Part shown: positions 9,994-21,439 of the stretch, piece by piece
Numbering within the stretch: position 1 is the stretch's first letter
Layout of the letters: every line of letters begins with the position of its first letter
DNA from: Prostheceraeus crozeri
Lineage: Eukaryota > Platyhelminthes > Polycladida > Euryleptidae
NCBI GenBank assembly: GCA_907163375.1
Contig: CAJQUW010001414.1
Span: forward strand, 1 to 64,000
Direction of reading: 5' to 3'
Length of the DNA: 64,000 nucleotides
Notes under the pieces: generated by a model
Seen by the model: the letters and a program-made list of their open reading frames with translations, nothing else
Told to the model about the DNA's origin: nothing
The model's database searches: none
Program-made: the position numbers and the translations under genes

Positions 9994-12900
9994 CTGAAAC
10001 GAATGATTTAGCTGAGATGAAGTGGAAACCAGAATACATGATGTTGCAGAGATGGAATCCAGTCTTCACACCAGATCCCAAAAAGTCGATTTGCTTTCAC
10101 CCCCGAATGTTAATTGTGGGTAACTTTGTACCCGAGTTAGATAAAAAGTAACACCATTCGGCAAGTAATTCCATTGAAATTTCATTACTTTTACAAGGTC
10201 AAGGTTGAACCGTGAGTTAGTGATGGAAAACTTAAGTGTTCTATTAATGCTGCATATACACATTCCAAGTTGTAGAAATTAATATTTTGATCTGAATATT
10301 AGGAGAACTACATGATAAGATTTTGAATATTTTGTCTACGATATTTTTCATGTTTTGAATGTAATTGGAAAGAGCCAATATTGAAATATGTTGGTTTTAT
10401 TTTCTTTTTTGTTATTTTTCACAATTAATTTCTGTTAACATCCGTCAACTATCTTCAGGTAAAAAGGAAGGAAATTATGGTCTAGTACAAAATTTAAAAT
10501 TCACACCGACGTCTATGCACAGAAGCTAATACTGATTTTTGATATGGTAAAAGTAGGATCATGCTAACAGATCAAAACCTCTTAAATTGAAATTTCTTGA
10601 GTAATGGAAATGCAATCAAATACGATCATTGTAATAACTATATGAGAACGCTGTATTCAATCAAAAATCATGTCAATTATAACTATGTTTCGATAATCTT
10701 TACTAAGCATTTATCATTTTCCCGATTTCCGCTTATCGCATAGAAGGGCATAAATGCACAGCCAAGCGTGTCAACACATGTCTATCGATACGTCTCAACT
10801 GTTTTTCGTCGGAATTGTCCGCAGAATGCAAAAATCATACAAATATACTAATGCGACAGCCTCAAAGGCGAACTAAATTGAAGTACTTCAAATTACGGGT
10901 ACTTACAGGCTGCTTTCTCCACGATTTTAAATACGTGAAACCTGTTTAGATTCACCAAAATAGTAGACAAACTTAGCTGAAGACATTTTCTCCTCATATA
11001 CAAAATTGATGCGTTTTTTGGATTGCGTTTTTGGATAACATTTGTACTCTGTTATCTTTTTGGATAACATTTGTACTCCGATTGCGTTTTTGGATAACAC
11101 TGCCATGAGATATTCTCTGTACATAGTTGTCTACAAATATGGGTTACAGCTAATATTAAACACATGCTCCTAGAATGTTCCCAAATAAAAGGTATGATGA
11201 GCAGTGATGGTGTCAGCATCGCCAGAACGGTGCTAGCAAGTAGGCCAGCAGGAGGCTGCTGGCAAGTGGGCCAGCACTTACCTTTTTCCTAAGTTTCATG
11301 TTATTTTTTCTTAGATCTGCCAATATAAGTAATTTGCAAATTGCATGGTATGTTTCAAGAACATCAAAATTGCGCGTCAAAATTGAATATAGTGAAGCCA
11401 TTGGATACCGTGTGTGTCGTCACTCGTCATGTATCCATGGAAAGATTCTCCTTCGTTATGGTCCAGTTTTCGCTTGTGTATTCACAGTAACAAACTGTGG
11501 ATTAAACATCAATTGTACCTTCTGAGTTGACTAATGTAAGAAGAGATTGTGCCACATGCACAACCGGTAACCATAGAGTAAGTTATTATGACCGTTAGTT
11601 GATCTCGAGAATATGAAATGTATGCATTTTTGGAATGATGATGTCGATGTTCAGCTTTTGATGGAATTGCTTCAAATTGCAACCAATTTTAGATTATGCC
11701 TATTAGTATCTAGAAGAATCAATGTTTGAAAATCTTGCACGAAAATGATCGATCGTTGATTTCAATGAGTGGGGAAAAGCCGCACTGCTGAATAATAAAT
11801 ACATTGCGTTTGAAAAAGAAAAGGAACACGTTGAGCTGCAGTCAGGCTCATGGAGCAGCAAATCAAGCGGATTGACTTTCCACTGCATCGTTCACTTGGT
11901 GACATCAAAAAATAAGTTCTCGGAAGCGATTACTGAAAGAGAAGTTTCAAGGGACCGTCTGCTCCACAACAGGTTACCTGCGAATCTTTCTGCTGGAAAT
12001 TTGACCTGTCGTTCATTCGCTACAATAAGACAGCATGAGTGATGAGCGAGTGATGACGTTCTGCTTTATTGATTTCATTATTCTCGGCGTTTCTATTCAA
12101 CTGAATTTCAAGCAACATTATGCAAAATTAAGTATCAATGTATTACTATGAAATTGAAAATAGTAACACAGACAAAGTGAAGACATTTTTGTCTGAATAA
12201 AACGAAATACTTTTGCAGAAAGTGTGTATTGAAGAGAATGAATTGAATGATCACACGCCTAGTGCAAATTCACGAGAAGGAACATGCGTGGCTGCTTTGA
12301 TGTCATTTACTTTACTGGATCCAGGTACACAGCAAACGGGTACAATGATGATAGTGTGATCCTTCATATCAAATCGTATCAGATCAAAAGGAAGTAAACT
12401 TTCTCTGTGAAATTCATCAGTGACAATCCTCACCATGACAGCGCGCACCGCTTAGTAATGTGGACAGCAGTCGTCCCACGCTCTCACATTTGCATGCATG
12501 AAGCTGTCAGAAGTATCTGTCCTATGCGTCAACGAATCTGCTGCAAATATATTCTTGAGAGATAAAGAAGTAGTCCACAATGCGTGGCATTGAAAGCTGT
12601 CCAAGATGCATGACTGAAGTGTGGGCGAGGTGATCAGACTGCTGATCAGGTGTCCAGTCATTTGGATGAATTTATGTGGAAACAAAGTTACGGTATGACA
12701 CATGATGATGCATTCAACAACTGTCTACATCATCTAGCTGAGTGATATGCGTTTTAAATGCACTTTAGTTGAAGAATATGAATGTATTTTGAATAACTTG
12801 ATGTGCTGAACATCGGGACGACACTATCATCATTGTACACAGCAAACGAATTACACAAATGAGAGGAACAGCTCAAGTTTAGAACTTCTTTGCAGCTGTA

Positions 12901-15900
12901 TGGTCTGCTGAATATCTTATCGATTGATACCACGTGGATTTCAATTCAGACAAGAAGCTCATTATGTCACTCAAAGTTGGTCATTTCTTATGATGATTCG
13001 GACAGCATGATCGCATCTCCGAAAGAGGTCTCACATCAACACCAGACTGAAGCAAGACTGGACAGAGAATCCTACATTTACCGGCACGAAGTCGTCACAC
13101 GAATGCCGAACAAACAGATTCATGTTCTTGTGTGACTGTTGCGGCAATGCATTCTGCTGCATGAGAAGTTGAGATTGAGCACGTTCGTGTTGATAAAGAT
13201 TCAGCAGCGGATGTTCGCTGGTTTGGTAGAGGGCATACGAGAAGTAGAGTTCACAGTTCTCCCACGGAAGACGAGTGCTCGAGGGCTAGTGACAGAAGAT
13301 ATATTCGAAATTCACTCGTAACGGTTCTTAACGCACCTGAGTGCTCTGACCTTGTAATTGCAGGCAACTAACTGTGAATGCAAAGAAGTGGGATGCTATC
13401 CGCCTAATTTAAGATCCACAAATATTCTGTGATGCTTGAATAGATTGTGAAACGACTTCTAGGCGAAGAAGAATTCATCAAAATGAGAACAGGAGGTCTT
13501 CTCAGAGGACTAGGTCTCCAACCAGCACATCCGCCATCCGTCATGACCAAGTCGCAGAACTAGGGCTGCAGATCTGCCATTAACGAGTATTATTTGAGTG
13601 ATTGAAGATACCATGAAGGAGTGTGGACACCGTGCCTGGTGGCAGAATAGCTCAGTTGGTTCAGAGAATGATTGAGACGGGTTTGCAGAAGGTCCTTGGT
13701 TCAAATATGTCCGCCAAGGATTCTAATTATTAAGTAAATACGCAAAAAAATGACTGCTGTAGCTGCCAATCGGTCAAAATAGTGGCAGCATTGCAATGAA
13801 ATACTTTTGATCATTAATGGAGAAGGTGATCATCCTACACAAGTTCACATTTTTGAAAATCCAAGCATCTATCACTCAGACAACATTTTTCCATTGTGAT
13901 GACAAAAATCGAGTTCATTCATTCACTTGGCGGTACTTCTGTTCTCCATCTCCCTCTCCCATATTTTTGTGATCGAACGTATAAGATGGACTGATCGAAT
14001 CCCCAACATCGGAATATGTCGCCGCACCAGACAACCTCCAATGTTTAGCAGAACCGCCTTAGATGGTTCGGTCATCTGAGCCGCCTCCCCGATAGCCATC
14101 CGACTTAAGCAGTTTTCACCTTCGACCCTGGTGGCGCTGAATGTAGACGGCCGCGAGGCGCTCCGCGCACAGAATGGTGTAATGCAGTGGTTCCCAACCT
14201 TTTTTCGCCAGGGACCCCTTACTTGGTAAAATTCATTTCTCGGACCCCCTTTCAGAAATGAAACATAGGATTGGAAATAGGATCCTTTCAAGGTCAACTC
14301 GTCAGCGTATCGATTCTATTCACTGACTGATGACGCAGCTACAGGCATAGAAATTGACAACAATAAAACCTCCAGTATGAGTATTCATTCCTCAACGAAG
14401 ATATCGAACAATTGTTAAACATTGTAAGATAGGGAAATATCTATGTTGATTAGTCCTCATTATAGATATCAAATGTTTCCAATTTTCAGTCGAGTTTTCA
14501 GTGTTTACCATAGAAATCGACAACAATAAAACCTCTAGAATGGAAGTAAAGATTCATGCAATACACAATAGTGGCACAAAAATCGCACGCATTTTCACTT
14601 AGATGCACCTGTCAACGTCTTTATCATTGGGTTAGAATCAGTCACATGTGTAAATCTAAGCTCTTAATTGGTCATTCATGCCCCAACTTAGTTCCCCGGA
14701 TGTGCCGTGACCTTGAGTCAATTTCCATTCTGGTTAACTTCAGATAAACAGTTTATTTCTATGGCTACGGGAGCTATCCAAATGCGCGCAAAACAATTAC
14801 GCTATTTAATACTCACTCGATCATGTGACTCAAAGCTCTGACGCTATCTGGAAGACTGCAGGCAGTAGCATCATTCGCCATTCAATCTTCGTGAAATAAT
14901 GCCACTTCCTGCTTCCATGGACCCCCAAATATCGTGCTACGGACCCCCGGTTGGGAACCACTGGTGTAATGTCATCAATAAGGATCTTGCCCAGCTCGAT
15001 ATTCGTGGGAGAACGCACTGCTGCTGACCTCCGAAGCATCGTACAGGCGCTACACCGTCGTGGCACGGGTTATAAGCAAGCAACCCCATTTTTGTTGTTG
15101 ACATCCTCGAGTGTTGCATCGTCAGCGATCTTCTCTTGCTCCTGAGTACAATCTCACTACCGCCGCTAAAGCATTGAGTGTCTAAAATCCCTCTGGTTTG
15201 CAGAAAATTCACAGCACTTGCTTTGTCGTTCACTGCAGACAACAACAATCCCACGAAGTTCATGATCACAGCTGTATCTTGTATTCTAACTGAGTATCCA
15301 CGGGACCAATCCTTCATCCCAGGGGTCAAGTAAGACTTCTCAGTGGTGTTCTGCTATCACTCAGTGACAGATCAAGTCGTAACTCTACCTATTGTACTTG
15401 CTCGATGGTCCCTGTACTGGTTACATTTGATTCGGTAGCATAAGCGCGAAAGTAGCATCAATTCGAGAACTCGCTCTGATCTTTTCTCTGAAAATTCTGT
15501 TTTTTAGATCTCTGAAGATGTTAGCATTGTTATAATGAGCTGTTTCCTACCCTCATGTGAACTTTGGTTACAATGGTAAGCGCAGTACGAAAATGCGATG
15601 ACTGGGATTAATTATTCGGAGAATGTTGTACATAAGCGAAAGCAAGCAGTTCTAGTTACAGGGGGTACTGTCAGATCGTGCAGCACATTCTAGCTGATGC
15701 CTGGAGGATTTTTGAGTTAAAAATCCTTATCTACAACCAGCAAGTTAGTAAAACTTCGACGGGTATTCATTAAATATCACTTTAAACACACTATTGCTCA
15801 CCTTTACCGGCCACCAATCCCAAATTCCTCCAGGGTGGGCCGTATCGTCCTCTTACATTTTACTCGATCGAGGGCCAGATTATGGGTTATGCCTTTTCTC

Positions 15901-18252
15901 TCCAGATCTTTTTCTATGACCCTTTTCCATGATAAGGGTGGACGACCTCTTTTTCGTCTGCCAGATATCGGTTGGTGCAGTGCTGTTTGGGTCATATGAT
16001 CATCCGGTCTTCTTCTGACGTGTCCGTACCATGCAAGCCGCTTGTACTCCATGAATATATCGATGGATGGGATCCTCATCTTGCGTCGAATCTCTTCATT
16101 CTTAACTCGGTCCCGGAGGGTTAAACCTTGACATCGCCTGAGCATCTTCATTTCCGTCACCATCAGCCTTTGATTATCTTTCTTCCTTGGTGGCCAACAC
16201 TCTCCTCCATAGGTCATTACCGGTCGTATCATAGCCTGGTAGATCTTTGATTTTAGCTTGAGAGGAACTCCTTTGTCGTAGATAACTCCTGTCACTTGTC
16301 TCCAACTTTTCCATCCTGTTTGTATGCGGTTTTTGATGTCCTGATCGCAAGATGATGTTACGTCTAACAGTGAACCAAGATACTTGAACTTCTTAACTGA
16401 TGGGAGCGAGGTTCCATCCATTTGGATTTCTTCATCGTTTGCAGCGGTGGAGAGGTATTCACTCTTACTTCTGCTAATTCTGAGACCATTACTTTCCAGG
16501 GCATTGCGCCACAACTCCAGCCTGCTTTGTACCATCGTTTTAGAATCCCCACAAATCACCAGATCGTCAGCGTAGAGCATTTCTTTTGGGGGACTGCTCT
16601 CCAGATGCCCAGTTATCACATCCAAGACCACTAGGAAGAGATATGGACTCAACGCCGATCCCTAGTGCAGCCAAACAGTGACCTCAAAAGGTGGAGTACA
16701 ACCATGCTTGGTTTTCACAATTGTTAGTGTTTCTTGATACATTTTCCGAATCAGAGTTACATACACCTCCGGCACTCCTTTCCTTCTCAAACAGTTGAAC
16801 AACAATGCTCGAGGAACATTGTCGTACGCTTTTTCTAAATCCACGAAAACTGCCCCGAAAGGCTCGTTTCCCTCTCTCAGGTTCTCCATAACCGTACGCA
16901 TTACAAACAAGGGATCTGTGGTGCTATATGCAGGTCGGAATCCAAACTGGTTGTTTCGTATATTTGTGCACACTCTTAACCTCTTATTAATTATTCGCTC
17001 TAGGAGTTTGAAGCTGTTTTAAACACACTATTACTAATATTATATTTTTCGGAGTTGTTTAACCACTTATATGAAACTGATTTAAACACACTATAGTATT
17101 AGTATGTCTAAGGCAATATTAAATGAATGCCGTCGAAATTTCACCTCTGTGCTAATTGCAAATCTCAAATTGCCCGGACATAGCTGCAACTTCAAATAGG
17201 GAGTTGTGTCGATGTTGACTGATGTGAATTAGGCCTGCTTATGATGCCTGATATTGTATGAAATGGCAACTATTCAGGTCTGTTTCTATTTTGCAACTGA
17301 GGATGCAACTCAACATTGAATTATTCTATTTAAAAATCGATAGCTCGGTATCAGACTACTCACCGGTGGCAAACGTGTTGTACTGACGATGAAAAGCAAT
17401 AGCATTGACCGGATGAATTTCCTCGCATTCGCCGTTCTTCACACGATGACATTTAAATGCGTATTTCTGTTTCTGCGCCTCCGGGCTGGGATCAAAGAAT
17501 TCAACAGCAACTCTGCCCTCAATCGAACTTATAGCAAATCCCTGACCATTTGGAAAACAACGCACACATCGGGTCTGATATTTAAGACTTGATTCTCGTT
17601 CCTGTTGACAGTAGCTCATGTGGCGCAGATCCCATATAGCTACACGACGTTGAGCTGTAGCAACAACAAGCAGATTCCCACAAGTATCTAACGAATACAC
17701 TGTTTCTGGTTGGTTTTGAGAGGAGGTGGGAGTTTGACTGCCACTGCCTGCGACACGAGGATCCCACAACTTCACAGTTGAGTCCCAACCACCTGTGATG
17801 ATACAGTTGGTCTCTGAATTGTAGTGAACACAGCGCACTGGCTTGCTGTGATATCCGCATACTTGCTCTGAAATACCGAATATTTGACTCCTTTATTACG
17901 AAATTATTAAAATATTTATACTATCAAATTAAATAAGTAGTGTGTGATAAGAATTAATAAAATATGAAAGGAACTTACGTTGACCAGTATTGCAATCAAT
18001 GATCCTCACTGCCGGATCCACACCTCCAGTAAATACGTGAACAGCATCGCTGAAGCAGCAATCAAGGACAGGACTGTCAATATTGAACTGACTTCTCTGA
18101 ACATTGCCGGTGACGTCATAGAGGCGAACGGTACCGTCCCATGAAGAAGCAATGAGCAGCTGGGATGATCCCGGTTGAAACTTCAATGCAGTGGTTCCAT
18201 CCGAAGGAGGATCTGCCAGCTTTATCTCAGTGTGACTGTGTGTCTCTGACAT
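9752..18252 (-). CDS. BUB3: BUB3 mitotic checkpoint WD-repeat protein
   Basis: Three coding exons, 18252-17979, 17867-17364 and 9993-9752, join in phase to 340 codons (339 residues; vertebrate BUB3 is about 328). BUB3 is a seven-bladed beta-propeller that binds the GLEBS motifs of BUB1 and BUBR1 and carries them to unattached kinetochores. The sequence follows the family from end to end: the N-terminal SSWDGTVRLYDV repeat, GGWDSTVKLWDPR, RRVAIWDLRHM, the near-invariant ESSLKYQTRCVRCF, SSIEGRVAVEFFDPSPE and YAFKCHR, then the final FATGGSDCMVNIWDGFNRKR and PTSISSLAFSDDG. I chose the ATG at 18252 because it begins the family N-terminus and lies 5 bases after a TTGCAG acceptor (18258-18260), so an upstream 5' UTR exon is expected. 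No frameshift or lost motif. Intron 1 is 111 bp and intron 2 is 7.4 kb. Confidence 0.97.
11016..11098. repeat. short tandem repeat, about 3 units of about 28 bp
   Basis: Units share TTTTTGGATAACA and are preceded by GATTGCG in the first and third units; the middle unit is diverged. Non-coding, inside BUB3 intron 2. Confidence 0.75.
12335..12625. repeat. dispersed repeat A, copy 2
   Basis: Same-orientation partner of 5370-5660. It carries an extra segment of about 50 bases around 12480-12530 relative to copy 1. Weaker similarity continues to about 12830 (GCTGAACATCGGGA against GCTAAACATCAGGA at 5657). Confidence 0.75.
13633..13720 (+). repeat. tRNA-like sequence, probably a SINE or tRNA pseudogene
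   Basis: A-box-like TAGCTCAGTTGG at 13648-13659 and B-box-like GGTTCAAATAT at 13698-13708 have tRNA spacing. The acceptor ends do not pair well and the B box is off consensus, so a working tRNA gene is unlikely. Confidence 0.5.
14185..14963. mobile_element. non-autonomous hAT element (Charlie-type ends), 8-bp TSD
   Basis: Begins CAGTGGTTCCCAACC and ends GGTTGGGAACCACTG, exact inverted copies over 15 bp. Inner ends share GGGACCCC/GGACCCCC stretches. Perfect 8-bp direct repeats GTGTAATG flank it at 14177-14184 and 14964-14971. These ends and the 8-bp duplication are typical of hAT-Charlie elements. The 779-bp body has no transposase. It lies in BUB3 intron 2. Confidence 0.88.
15799..17017 (-). 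mobile_element. 5'-truncated RTE-like LINE, reverse transcriptase C-terminal half
   Basis: The - strand encodes NNQFGFRPAYSTTD, VFVDLEKAYDNVPR, a GSALSPYLF motif, the catalytic YADDLVICGD, FKYLGSLLD, then a long C-terminal region with GHVRRRPDD and a basic GRRKRGRPPLSW tail. These are RT motifs 2a-6 plus the thumb region of an RTE-type element. Residues 1-103 (16973-16662) and 282 further codons (16652-15804) are in one frame, separated by a single TAG where the family has glutamine. The stop codon lies about 5 bases from the 3' end, the very short 3' UTR expected of RTE. Imperfect 18-bp target duplications (TTTAAACACACTATTGCT and TTTAAACACACTATTACT) lie at 15781-15798 and 17018-17035. The endonuclease and start of RT are missing, so it was dead on arrival. 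Confidence 0.9.
17364..17867 (-). CDS. BUB3: BUB3 coding exon 2 (middle blades)
   Basis: 504 nt between a TTTCAG acceptor (exon starts AGCAAGTATG) and a GTGAGT donor. It encodes QQVCGYHSKPVRC through HRQYNTFATG, including the GGWDSTVKLWDPR and RRVAIWDLRHM repeats and the conserved ESSLKYQTRC segment. The serine-rich insert between PRVAGSG and PETVYSL is slightly longer than in vertebrates. Confidence 0.97.
17979..18252 (-). CDS. BUB3: BUB3 coding exon 1 (N-terminus)
   Basis: 274 nt from the ATG to a GTAAGT donor. Encodes MSETHSHTEIKLADPPSDG, then KFQPGSSQLLIASSWDGTVR and ends at IIDCNTGQ. It matches the first two blades of BUB3. The acceptor TCTCTTGCAG just upstream implies a separate non-coding leader exon that I did not locate. 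Confidence 0.97.
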
Positions 18253-18499
18253 GTGATCTGCAAGAGAAATCATCACGTTGGAGATGCACTTCGCTGATCA
18301 TCCAATAACATGTCAATATCAGAGTTTCAGATCAGAAAATTTCAACTTTCCCCACAATTGCAAGTTTCAACACAAGCCATCTTTGCTAGTGTACGAATAT
18401 TTCTTCGAATAGCAACTACAACTACTGCAGGAAACTTTGTTTAATAGGAAATGCGAGGCGGTGATTGAAAAGATTGCGGCCCGATTGAAAAAGGACACA

Positions 18500-19083
18500 T
18501 TTCGAAAATTATACAAGTTTCTTATTCGACATAATCCTCCCGTCTATCAACACACCTAGATCAGTGGCGTTGCAGTGCCCGGATCCCTTGCTCATAGAGG
18601 GTAACTCCCCTCCACAGCCTCCTCGAACTCGCTGCTGAATGCAACATACCGACCATTGACCTTCAATTCCATTTATGGGAGGAGATGGAAGTTCGATGGA
18701 GTCTGATCTGCAGAATAGAATGCTGCTAAAACCCACTGTCTTGGATGGCAGCGGACATGTGAGCAAACGCGTTGTCTTGATGGAATGCATGGAACATGAG
18801 CCTCCCTCTGTTTGACTTCCATCTGCGACAATTATTTAGAGCAGTTAATCAGTGATAGTCCGACCCGTCTCCGTGATGTCTACCGGCAGCACACTTTCCG
18901 AGTCCTAAAGAAGGGAGGCAATGACCCTTCTCGCGGTCTTGATGATCATAGGCGCCTCCAATGCTCATCTCCCGCACTTGAATTCTGCTGCCCATTTCTT
19001 AACTGTAGGACAGAACTTTTTCACGAAGAGTTACACCACGAATCTCCTTTGCCGTCAGTCCTTTCAAGTCGAGATAATTCAAC
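18500..19083 (-). pseudogene. mariner transposase remnant
   Basis: Read in several frames of the - strand, it shows mariner landmarks in order: LLNYLDLKGLTAKEI and TVKKWAAEFKCGR (N-terminal helix-turn-helix), then FHQDNAFAHMSA (second catalytic aspartate), SNFHLLP (relic of the SPDLAPSDFHLF block), and ALQRH, SRCVDRREDYVE at the C-terminus. The stretch between the N-terminal domain and the QDNA motif is too short, so the first catalytic part is lost, and stops and frameshifts are scattered through it. The 3' tail of a tRNA-derived repeat abuts its N-terminal end. Confidence 0.75.
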
Positions 19084-19084
19084 A

Positions 19085-19308
19085 GACGGAAAGTAACTGC
19101 GGTTCTTGATGAATTTGAAACACCAACTTCCGGCATTCTAGACCAACGCTCTACCAACTGAGCTGTCGACGGGCGACAGCATGACATAAGTCCTCATTTG
19201 AAGAATCTGCGATATCGGATCAGATGGCTTCATCCCCAAGACAACATGGCATTAACCATCAGTCAAACTACTAGCACGAAGATATCAGTGATTCAAAGCC
19301 AGTATTAT
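19085..19308 (-). repeat. tRNA-containing repeat family S1, copy a
   Basis: On the - strand, a block of about 150 bp (ACTGGCTTTGAATCACTG ... GATATCTTCGTG ... TAGTAGTTTGACTGATGG ... GATTCTTCAAATGAGGACT) precedes a tRNA-like module with an AGCTCAGTTGGTAGAGCGTT A-box region and a degraded B box, ending CGCAGTTACTTTCCGTC. It matches copies b (37910-38065) and c (45370-45600). Confidence 0.8.
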
Positions 19309-19569
19309 ACTTTGAAACGGAGACTAACAAATGACAACTGGACTTGAAACTTTCCTCATCTCATCCACAAAAACTGTCTGACTAGCTCACTAATGATATA
19401 GCTGAACTTTAAGTTGCTTTTGTACACCAGCAGTTCATCAAATTGACTGAATCATGCTCTGTTGGCACATTGCACACTTCCAACAACCTGCGCGGAATGG
19501 CCTGACACGAAGCAATCTAGGTTAGGCAGCGAACTTTTCTATCATCCCTCGTACAACAGACAGGCGACT

Positions 19570-19650
19570 TCAGGAGGCAGGTTTGATTCAAGGTCTCCCG
19601 GACGCAGCGTGAACTATCTACCACAAGGCCACCACGCCGACGAAGTCGAT
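19570..19650 (-). repeat. tRNA-like sequence of another type
   Basis: On the - strand, GTGGCCTTGTGGTAGATAG resembles an A box region and CCTTGAATCAAACC a diverged B box at tRNA spacing. It looks like a decayed SINE head; no second copy was seen in this window. Confidence 0.4.
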
Positions 19651-19730
19651 CTTGGCTTCGATTTCAATTTGAGGGCTGTTACTATTCACAGCATCTTGTA
19701 TTAAAAAATACAACTCTGTTTAATATCATG

Positions 19731-21260
19731 GGGATCGTCCATAATCCACGTGGACAGCAGAGAGGGAAGGAGCTTTGTAGTGCTGTCCATGTAAGGGAGG
19801 GGGAGGTTTGGGCAAAAGGACGGGTTCACGTGGACACTTATGAAAAATGTTAAAATTATTGTTTGAAAAATAAAAAATGCCACAAACAGTTTCTTCATTA
19901 TTCATGTAATTTCCACGAGATCTTCCGTCCAGTTCTCTTCATGATGGATACATTGGAAATGAACATAAACATTTGGTATACACTGCGATTGACTGTTAAC
20001 ACGATTCAGAGAACTGCACACAACGTGACACAATTTGTGGACGGAAAGTTGGAATGGATGTCTACAATAACTGAACGTGCATCATGATGACCAAATAAAG
20101 TTTTACAACATGAAGTAATTACGACAGCTAGACAATACAAATTACATGTATAATGAAGAAACTATTTGTGGCATTTTTTTATTTTTCCAGTCACTAAAGG
20201 GACATTTTTTTTGAAAAATGGTTGTAATACGTACACCCATATGTGACATATATCTACTTTTATTATTTTGCATCAATGACTGGTTTGAGATTCTAGATTA
20301 CCGCAAAGCAAGTACCGGAAAATTGTATATGTTATCTAGTCCACCGTGTTTTATTTATAGCTGTGTTGAATCAAGGACATCTGGAGAGTCCCATCAATTG
20401 TCCATGGCTGATTAGTTGGAGCAGTCTGCGGTTCAATGGATGAACTGCCATCTTTCAAGTTCTATTTGCCTCCTGTTTCATATGTCTACCTAGATTCATG
20501 GACAAAATTCAAAAGATGCTTACATAGTTTGTCAAAATAGGCCTACCTTTTTGTTGTGTCCTGTGCATTTTAGAAGATACTTATCCTATGGCATAAACAA
20601 CCAGTCTATATTCATGATTATCGACCGCTTGTCTATGTTGATCATAGTAATGAAAAAGTGTCATATTTTGTGATATAGAACGATGAAACACATTGAAAGA
20701 TATCTTTGAAGTAATATAGAACTGGTGTGATGCTATATCTGGATGCCTATCTTTAGATCCATTTCTCCGCTACTGAAATTAACATAGACATAATAGAGGG
20801 GCCACAATAATATCTGGTAGTCCATGTGAGATCGGCGTCCATGGATCGGCAGGCAAAGATTAATGTCGGTACCTAAATTAGAGGTCTATGTCTAAATCTA
20901 TTAGATGACTATAGTGCGTTCGATATAGTTTCGCTTCGACTCGTGATATACATTGGAATGTCGTGCGGATGTCGTAGCTGTATAACTATAATAGAGATCG
21001 AAGGACAGCCCAATACTGTAAGCCAGACTATCGAATAATAATCACGAAGTATATAATTTAACACTGCATCCACTGTAGGCCCGCAAATGCAGATTAGTAA
21101 AGTTGAACAATGAACACATATCCACAATGAATGTCAGTAATTGTCCACGGTCCAAGGGTGGAGGATGGGGTGCCGCTAGTTTCCATGAATTGTCCATTAG
21201 TAGGAGGGAAGGGAATGTCAAAAAATCTCATTTTTCTCCACGTTGATTGTGGACCATCCC
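19731..21260. mobile_element. DNA transposon remnant with 23-bp TIRs
   Basis: Left end GGGATCGTCCATAATCCACG and the reverse complement of the right end, GGGATGGTCCACAATCAACG, match with three differences and continue GTGG. Internal words such as GTCCATG and TGTCCATTAGTAGGAGGG recur near both ends. No transposase is visible in the 1.5 kb. Target duplication and superfamily are unclear. A smaller MITE is nested at 19865-20188. Confidence 0.6.
19865..20188. mobile_element. nested MITE with about 45-bp TIRs
   Basis: Left arm 19865-19910 (GAAAAATAAAAAATGCCACA ... TTTCTTCATTATTCATGTAAT) and right arm 20141-20188 are inverted copies with few mismatches. It lies wholly inside the larger element 19731-21260, so it is younger than that element or is an internal foldback of it. 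Confidence 0.65.
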
Positions 21261-21439
21261 TGCGAAATTTCATTTCTGACCATGTGGTTTATTCGATATA
21301 TATGTAGTTAATTTTAATCCAGCATTATGTCTAATTTGCAACATTATAGTTGATATATACCAAATGAATTCAATGTGATTGATTTTTAGTCTTTTAATTA
21401 CTCATTTTTCCTTTTCAGTCTTATCTCCATTTTGATATT

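Larger units (their letters stand above)
9994..17363 (-). other. BUB3 intron 2 (7.4 kb) with repeats
   Basis: GTGAGT donor at 17363 and TTTCAG acceptor at 9994-9996. It contains a short tandem repeat (11016-11098), repeat A copy 2 (12335-12625), a tRNA-like sequence (13633-13720), a hAT element (14185-14963) and an RTE-like LINE fragment (15799-17017). I see no host exon in 10000-11000, 11100-12330, 12630-13630, 13730-14180, 14970-15780 or 17040-17360. Frames at 13923-14184 and 14972-15329 flank the hAT insertion and may belong to one older repeat that I do not recognise. Confidence 0.8.

Noticed and set aside
18509-18790. 93-codon - strand frame as a gene
   Set aside because: The recognisable protein here is a multi-frame mariner relic; this frame is only one of its pieces.
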